Positions 57,377-64,000 of a DNA stretch of 64,000 bases are shown here, piece after piece. Source of the DNA: Campanula takesimana (taxonomy: Eukaryota; Streptophyta; Magnoliopsida; Asterales; Campanulaceae); the NCBI GenBank assembly GCA_026119855.1, contig JAOWBW010000146.1, positions 1,301,047-1,365,046 of the forward strand, given 5' to 3'. Both the position numbers and the translations under genes were made by a program. The first letter of the stretch is position 1. Each line of letters begins with the position of its first letter. The notes under the pieces are model-generated. The model searched no databases. It was not told the origin of the DNA and saw only the letters and a list, made by a program, of their open reading frames with translations.

Positions 57377-58715
57377 GGGGAAGATGGTGAAGCCCTTCAA
57401 AATTTCAAGAAGGACTAGCCCAGCATACTGCATGAGTATTGAGATCAATGAAGTCCAAGCAAGCCCCCTGTGGTACACAGACATCATGAATTTTCTCAAC
57501 AATGGCACTTTCCCCGAGAAAAGCAATGGGAAATCTCGAATAGCATTACAAAAGCTAGCCACAAGATATGTGTTTATTGGGAACCGAGTCTATAAAAGAC
57601 ATCACAAAGGGATCAATCTCTTATGTGTAAATGAGACCGAAGCCCAAGAGATAATGCATGAAGTCTACGAAGGCGAATGTGGACCCCACATTAATGGGAT
57701 TATGTTAGCCAAAAAGATACTTCGTATTGGCTACTATTAGATTACCATGGGAAGAGACTGCATCGAGAAAGTCAAGAAGTGCGCCAAGTGCCAGTTCCAT
57801 ACTAATTTGCAACATGATCCACCGTCACAACTGTACAACATGACCACACCGTGGCCGTTCTCTTGTTGGGGCATATACATCATTGGCAAATTCCATCCTA
57901 CGGGAAGCAACGGACAGTCAATCATTCTAGTGGCCGTGGATTATTTCACAAAATGGGTCGAAGCGCAGGCTTACCGAGTTCTCAACGCCAAGAAAGTGGC
58001 TGAATTCGTGAAGAACAACATCATGTGCCGATATGGTATTCCTCATGAGATCATCTCCGACAATGGTTCACACTTTGAGAAGGAAATGGATGCACTTTTG
58101 GTTAACTACAAAATTACCAAACACAAGTCATCCCCGTACCGCCCTCAAGCCAATGGAGCGGTTGAAGCAGCAAACAAAACGATCGAGGTCATCATACGGA
58201 AAATGGCTTCAACAGGAAGGGATTGGCCCGAGAAATTACCGTTAGCATTGTGGGGCCACCGCACATCGATCCAGTCAGCAACGGGAGAAACCCCATATTC
58301 ATTGGTTTATGGTTCTGAAGCCGTACTCCCAGTCGAGCTCAGAGTTCCCTCTCTACGAGTCTTACTCGAGAACCAAGTCAATGAGGTTGATTGGATGCAA
58401 AGTCGATATGAGCAACTAGCCCTACTCGACGAAAAGAGGTTAAGAGCATTTGAGCGCACAAGGGCTTATCAACAGAGAATGGCAAGGGCTTTCAACAAAA
58501 AGGTGAAGCCTCGAAATATCAAGGTAGGAGATTTGGTCCTAAGACAACATCCTCCCAATGCCATAAATCCCCTTGGGAAATGGGGACCCCGGTGGATCGG
58601 TCCTTACGTGGTCAAGAGGATACTAAGCGGCGGAGCAGTTCGACTCTTAGACTTGGATGGAGATCAATTGCCAAAGGAGGTCAACCTCGACAAGCTCAAA
58701 AAGTTCTATGCTTAA
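57377..58715 (+). pseudogene. Tat integrase, nearly intact
   Basis: Follows the second RNase H through a linker. The zinc-binding HHCC lies at about 57655-57795 (H in MHEVYEG, H in GPHINGIM, CAKCQ), with one in-frame stop at 57738-57740 where a Trp is expected. The DDE core is complete: D in AVDYFTKWVEA, D in ISDNGSHF, E in GAVEAANK. The C-terminal GPY-type segment WIGPYVVKRI (about 58594) and LDGDQLPKEVNLDKLKKFYA precede the natural stop at 58713-58715. The frame 57747-58715 is 322 codons without a break. Confidence 0.9.
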
Positions 58716-58726
58716 CAAATGAAGAC

Positions 58727-58758
<32 letters not shown>

Positions 58759-59101
58759 CGCTCGCTAGGTTGAAAACCCGCAAGGGCGGCCTAGGCAAAA
58801 ATTAGAGCAAGTGCAAAAAACAGGCCCGCTAGATTGAAAACCCGAAAGGGCGGTCTAGGCAAAAAACAGGGTGCACAAAAAAAAAGGTCTTCATTTGTTT
58901 GAACTACGGAGACCTGAGCCTCTCTACAAGAGGAACGTAGGCAACCTTCGGGTGCGGTCTAAAACAATAATTTTTACCCAATCATGTCATAACAAAATGT
59001 AATTTTTATTCATTCCTTGAAACATTTTGACCATTACAATGAATATTATTGAGCAATAAAAGACATTAAAACATTCAATCCTAACAAGTGGTCTACTTGA
59101 A
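58716..59101 (+). other. Tat post-pol structured non-coding region
   Basis: After the pol stop: an uninterrupted A run (58730-58758), two tandem hairpins with GNRA-type loops (58764-58796, 58828-58860), and a longer stem-loop CTACG...CGTAG (58904-58940) also found in the solo LTR at 55978-56016. No coding on the plus strand. Confidence 0.75.
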
Positions 59102-59647
59102 TTGCAATCTTGGGGTACTAAGAAATTTCTAATCTTTCTTCGGTCTGGGAACCCATTGCTTTCGACTAGGGCCCTTGACCTTCTTGATTTGGGGCGGAGC
59201 ACTCCCAGAGCCACCAAGGCGAGAAAAGATGCTAGGACGGGATGGGGCTTCATCAACAACCTTCCCCTTCCCCTTGCCTTTGCCTTTGTCAAAGGAAGCC
59301 TTCGCAGGGGATTTAGATGGGCGCTTCCACACATAAGGGGAATTCCCTTTGCCTTTGCCCTTATCATTCTTAGGAAAATAGTGTGGCCTAGGGGCTTCAA
59401 CATGAACCGCCGGCCTCAAAAGCTCAAAATAACCTCGTTCGGTCTTCCCAAACGATCAAAGACACTCGGGCGTGCCTTCACAATGGGGAAGGGTATCGAC
59501 TTTTCACCATCGGGGACGGACACTTTTCCTCAAAAGAGAAGGTCATGGGAGCCATTCTCGACAAGAATTTGGGGCTTAAAGTAATGAGAAGTATTGCAGA
59601 ATATTCCTGTGTTGCCAAACTGGTCGAAATGAGTTCCAATTTATAGC
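59102..59647 (-). pseudogene. Antisense additional ORF of the Tat element
   Basis: On the minus strand a protein-like text runs from 59645 to 59129: FGNTGIFCNTSHYFKP, a VSVPDGEKSIPFPIV segment, ARPSVFDRLG, then after a frameshift near 59430 a Lys/Gly-rich stretch with KGKGKGK and a second RPSIFSRLG. Two stops and one shift break it. Antisense extra ORFs between pol and the 3' LTR are reported for Tat-lineage elements; function unknown, the basic Lys/Gly tail suggests nucleic-acid binding. Its start side is cut by the Copia insertion. Confidence 0.65.
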
Positions 59648-61264
59648 TGTTGGAGAATCCTGTACAGAAAGAAAGAGACTGTAAATCAGCAGCCCAGACG
59701 CGGGGGCCTCCGCCCTTCGAGACGAAACGCGGGCGCATCCCATGCCCTATTCCAGGCGTGCGCGCCTTTGACAGACGGCAGAACAGAACAGGCCCTTGTC
59801 AGTTCAGCAACAGCCCAGACGCTTTAACGCCTTCAACCTGCTACAAGTTCAGAATCCACAGCACCAAAACAACGTTCCACAACAACACCAAAGCCCATAG
59901 ATCCATTCAAAATTTTATGAATACTAGAAAAACTAACCCTTGATGACTTTGAATTTGGTCTTTGATCTCGGTGGAGAAATTGAAGCTTTAATCACGAACA
60001 AGTAACAACACGAACTTTGAAGATGATGAGCTTCACCCTCTAGCGGTATCCACACCTTGAACGAATATCAAGAACACTTGATCTTGGTTGCTAGACCAAA
60101 ATTATGAAACACGTTTTCACAATTAATATGAACTATATGGAATATTATTTGTGTATTATTTTGTTCTTCAATCTAGGATGTCTTAGAACAAAATAAAACT
60201 CTCTCAAACTCTTCGGAGACTTGCACAAAAGCTAGGGGTGAGTTCTGGCTGAATTTGGCTGTTTATATACAAGTTAGACCTATTCCAAATAGGAAACTTG
60301 TGTCAAAACCCGTCCAAAATCCTTTTCCTAATTAAATCAGAAAACCTGTCCCGACTCACTGTGCGGCCGCCCAAAATCAGGTGTGCGGTCGCCCAAACAT
60401 GTGCGGCCGCCCAGCCTGGTTTGTGCGGTCGCACACCAGGATCAGAGAGCCTTAATTTTCCAATATAGTCCTTTTAGGATTCGTTCTATTGTGTGTGACC
60501 CTCTAGGATTATACTAAGTTGGCAATGGGTTCAAACATGAATCCATAAGATATGATTAGGTTCTAGCAAACCGTCATACCTACCCAAATAGCATAGCTAG
60601 ATACAAGTTCGCATTCCTTTAGAATATGTCACAATCCCTTTGTCCACGATCTCATTGAACAAAAGTCATGGTCAAACGGTCAACTTGTTTTTGTTCAATA
60701 CTTTCTCGATTCCGAATATGTTGATAATCCAAATGACATTAATCTAATCAATTCCTTTGATTCCGGCCGAACATTTTCATCAACATCATTCCTACGAGAG
60801 GCCTAAGCTTGAGATCTCTCCGAAGAGGAACAAATCCATTTAGCTTATTATTCTTCCCTACGTGAATCCGATTATGCTAATCATACCCTTTATAACTACC
60901 CGGTTAAAGGTAGCGTTTGAATATGTCAAACATAATGTTCATCAAGTGGAAGACTATAATAACTTCATGTCTAAGGATTAGAATGAGATAACTAATATGA
61001 GATATATGTACGACATGGACCATGACATAAATCTCATACGACGGGTCATGTCCAGTACCTTGTTCCAAACAAGTACCCATAAATCTAACATGATCATCCC
61101 ATGATCATTTAGCCTTTATACTAGTGCTTAACAAGTACTAGGGACGGAGATTATTATAAGTAAACATGAACAACAATAATAATCAAAACATCTCTTTATT
61201 GATATGAAATAAATGATAACAATTACAACGTTTATTAAACGTGCCTAGGGCACCACTACCAACA
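59648..61264 (-). repeat. 3' LTR of minus-strand Copia
   Basis: On the minus strand begins TGTTGGTAGTGGTGCCC after the polypurine tract and ends TTCTCCAACA; terminal inverted repeat TGTTGG/CCAACA. TATA box TATATAAAC (complement at 60261-60269). A GC word array (60361-60442) lies 92 bp upstream of it, and a second GC cluster (59697-59772) lies in the downstream part. The outer border is inferred from the TGTTGG end and the junction with the Tat ORF. Confidence 0.75.
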
Positions 61265-61278
61265 ATCTCCCATTTTCC

Positions 61279-63924
61279 TTAGGCCCAATCTCCCATGTAT
61301 CTAATACCCATGGACCTTACATGACCTTCATGTTTAGCTTGTGGAAGTCCCTTTGTTAGCGGGTCCGCGACATTGTCATCAGTAGGTACTTTGCATATAT
61401 TCACGTCACCTCTGTCAATGATTTCTCGAATGACATGGTAACGCCTAAGTATGTGTTTGGATTTTTGATGTGCTCTTGGTTCCTTTGGTTGAGCAATAAC
61501 ACCATTATTATCACAATAAAGATCTATTGGATTAGCAATACTAGGAACCACTTCAAGTTCAGTGATGAACTTCTTAATCCAAACAGCTTCCTTTGCAGCA
61601 TCCGATGCAGCACTGTACTCAGCTTCCGTTGTAGAATCAGCGGTTGTACTCTGCTTGGAACTCTTCCATCTTACAGCTCCACCATTTAACATAAACACAA
61701 AACCCGATTGCGATCGACTGTCATCTCTGTCGATTTGGAAGCTTGCATCCGTGTAAGCATTTACAACGAGATCATCTTCCATTCCTCCATAGACCATAAA
61801 CGAGTCTTTAGTCCTTCTCAAGTACTTAAGAATCGCTTTTACAGCCACCTAGTGATTCTCTCCGGGGTCGGATTGGTAACTACTTGTCATGCTCAAAGCA
61901 TAAGATACATCCGGCCTAGTACAGATCATGGCATACATGATGGACCCAATTGCCGAAGCATATGGAACATCATTCATTTTCTCATGCTCATCTTTTGTCT
62001 TAGGACATTGAGTCTTGCTTAGAGAAACTCCATGTAACACCGGCAAGGTACCTCTTTTAGAATTTTCCATACGGAATCTTCTAATGACCTTATCAATGTA
62101 TGTACTTTGGCTTAAACCAAGTAGCTTCCTTGATCTATCTCTATAGATCTTAATGCCAAGTATATATGCGGCTTCACCCATATCTTTCATTGCGACACAC
62201 TTTCCTAACCAAGTCTTTATAGACTGAAGTGTAGGAATGTCGTTTCCAATGAGTAATATATCATCCACATATAAAATAAGGAATAGCACTATGCTCCCAC
62301 TAATCTTCTTGTATTCACAAGGCTCATCTTCGTTCTTGATGAAACCAAACTCTTTGACCGATTCATCAAAACGGAGATTCCAACTCCTAGAAGCTTGCTT
62401 TAATCCATAAATGGATTTCTGCAATTTGCATACCTTAGAATTTTGTTCAAAACCTTCTGGTTGTGTCATATACACATCCTCTTGTAGTTTTCCATTTAGG
62501 AAAGCGGTTTTGACATCCATTTGCCATATTTCATAGTCATGATATACGGCAATGGCAAGCAGAATTCTTATAGACTTGATCATTGCTACGGGTGAAAAAG
62601 TTTCATCATAGTCAATACCATGAACTTGCCTATAACCTTTCGCTACAAGTCTAGCTTTGTAAGTATGCACCTTCCCATCCATGTCAGTCTTCTTCTTGAA
62701 GACCCATTTGCATCCTATGGTTTTTACACCTTCGGGTGCATCAATCAAATTCCAAACTTGATTGTATTGCATGGATTGCAATTCGGATTCCATGGCTCCA
62801 AGCCACTTGTCCGAATCAGGAGAAGACATCGCTTCTTGGTAGGTTGTCGGTTCATCATTCTCAATGATTTCCACCTCATTACTATCCGTTACGAGAAATC
62901 CATATCTCTCGGGCTCGGATCGTAACCTACTAGATCTGCGAGTTACTTGTGTATTTTGAACAGGTTCCACAATTCCTTGTGGTTCTTGTTCTTGTTCCAC
63001 TATTGGTTCAATGTTGTTTTCTGGGTCTCGAATTTGTTCAAGATTTATTTTACTCCCACTGATTTCTTTGGAGAGAAGCTGTTTCTCTAGAAAGACACCA
63101 GTTCGGGCAACAAACACTTTGTTGTCCTCTCGGTTGTAAAAGTAATATCCTTTAGTTTCCGTAGGATATCCCACGAAAATACATTTATCAGATTTGTGTG
63201 CTAGTTTGTCGGAGACAAGTCTTTTGACAAAAGCTTCGCAACCCCAAATCCTCATGAAAGACAAACTAGGTTTCTTTCCGCTCCACATATCATATGGAGT
63301 CTTTGGAACCGATTTAGTTGGAACTTTATTTAGTGTGAAAGCAGAGGTTTCTAGAGCGTAACCCCAAAAGGATATTGGAATATCAACTTGACTCATCATT
63401 GATCGAAGCATGTCTAACAAGGTCCGATTCCTCCTCTAGGACACACCATTCTATTGTGGTGTTCCGGATGGAGTCAATTGTGAAATTATTCCACAATTCT
63501 TTAGATGATCATCAAATTCATGACTCAAGTATTCTCCACCTCGATCCGATCGAAGTGCCTTAATACTTTTGCCAAGTTGTTTTTCTACTTCATTTTGAAA
63601 TATTCTAAATATCTCTAATGCTTCACTTTTATGTTTCATTATGTAAACATACCCAAATCTACTATAATCATCAGTGAAGGTTATGAAGTATTGAAATCCT
63701 CCCCTACCATTGCTACTTAATGGTCCGCATACATCGGAATGTATCAACCCCAATAAGTCGCTTGCCCTTTCACCTAGCTTGGTAAAAGGTGTCTTAGTCA
63801 TTTTTCCAAGAAGACACGACTCGCAAGTATCATATGACTCGAGGTCACATGAACCCAAAAGGCCGTCCCCATGGAGTTTTGAGATACGCTTCTCATTAAT
63901 ATGACCAAGACGGCAATGCCACAA
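61279..63924 (-). pseudogene. Copia integrase-RT-RNase H, three stops
   Basis: Integrase starts with the zinc-binding WHCRLGHINEKRI...CESCLLGK; D residues in IHSDVCGP and LRSDRGGEY are present. Stops at 63451-63453 (expected Trp) and 63436-63438 (expected catalytic Glu of NGVSE) interrupt it. From 63420 to 61849 the frame is open: integrase C-terminal part, the W.LV..P.G...I.CKWVFK motif, RT with QMDVKTAFLNG and YVDD at 62260-62271. A third stop (61849-61851, expected Trp) precedes RNase H, which is complete to 61279 (AYTDASF, TTEAEY, DN, ADPLTKGL). Confidence 0.92.
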
Positions 63925-64000
63925 ATAAGAATGATTTACATCATTAGGTTTAGATTTCTTATTTATATGATAGACATTTTCATTATTTTCATTCTTGACA

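Larger units (their letters stand above)
40218..59647 (+). mobile_element. Tat-lineage Ty3/gypsy element, 3' end beyond a Copia insertion
   Basis: 5' LTR 40218-41196, tRNA-Arg-type primer site, 1.3-kb leader, gag, protease, RT, RNase H, then (after a 9641-bp insertion) a second RNase H-like domain, integrase, a structured non-coding region and an antisense extra ORF. The double RNase H and extra ORF are hallmarks of the plant Tat lineage (Ogre, Retand relatives). It is interrupted at 47290-56930 by a Tekay-like element and at 59648 by a minus-strand Copia; its 3' LTR is outside the window. Coding damage is modest: a handful of stops and frameshifts. Confidence 0.9.
59648..64000 (-). mobile_element. 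Minus-strand Ty1/copia element, 5' part outside window
   Basis: Reading leftwards: integrase, RT and RNase H (63924 to 61279), polypurine AAAATGGGAGAT (61265-61276), then a 1617-bp 3' LTR (61264 to 59648). The frame is open for more than 500 codons at a stretch, making this the youngest-looking coding element in the window. It sits inside the Tat antisense ORF. Confidence 0.9.

Noticed and set aside
60787..60840. Stem-loop similar to the Tat CTACG...CGTAG structure in the Copia LTR
   Set aside because: Only the AGAGGAAC words agree; the outer stem is missing, so the similarity is probably accidental.

Overview
The window is nuclear DNA of a flowering plant, most likely a eudicot. It is AT-rich, dominated by LTR retrotransposons of the Copia, Tekay/Del-type chromovirus and Tat classes, and sprinkled with Stowaway-type (TA target, CTCCCTCCGTCCC ends) and hAT-type MITEs. 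Only two ordinary host genes can be read, both with introns, lying tail to tail between about 27.5 and 39.0 kb.

Layout. 1-4277: 3' part of a decayed Copia element (copia A). 4278-5753: remnants of a Tat-like LTR and of a short minus-strand LTR. 5754-13281: a second decayed Copia (copia B), whose 5' LTR is reduced to about 50 bp by a 3.1-kb non-coding LTR element (LARD) with 786-bp LTRs. 13282-14763: two Stowaway MITEs and a degenerate tandem repeat. 14764-24826: a complete-ended Tekay-type chromovirus with target duplication TTGAG; its coding region is collapsed and its 3' LTR carries an antisense 2053-bp solo LTR of a related family. 24827-27514: no gene; a 965-bp hAT-like element with a 160-bp hAT MITE inside it. 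27515-36782: SPT4, five exons, 115 codons plus stop, with two introns of 3.8 and 4.7 kb full of MITEs. 37547-38988 (minus): a five-exon CCoAOMT-like cation-dependent O-methyltransferase of 245 residues. 39064-40145: a direct duplication, one copy split by a MITE. 40218 to beyond 59647: a Tat element (5' LTR, tRNA-Arg-type primer site, gag, protease, RT, RNase H, second RNase H, integrase, structured 3' region, antisense extra ORF). It is split at 47290-56930 by a second Tekay-like element with target duplication GGACG, which itself carries a 1108-bp Tat-type solo LTR (target duplication CCGGG). 59648-64000 (minus): a fairly well preserved Copia element inserted in the Tat antisense ORF and running off the window.

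The two genes are independent housekeeping and metabolic loci; everything else is mobile DNA in nested layers. The most notable non-gene signals are: (i) twin RNA hairpins with GNRA loops and a compensatory base-pair change downstream of the Tat pol; (ii) arrays of GC-rich, near-palindromic words in every complete long LTR here, including unrelated families, placed either 33-110 bp upstream of a TATA box (Tat, Copia) or inside a predicted leader intron (Tekay type); (iii) LTR pairs that look only a few per cent diverged flanking already wrecked coding regions, pointing to mobilisation in trans. All percentages and homologies were judged by eye.
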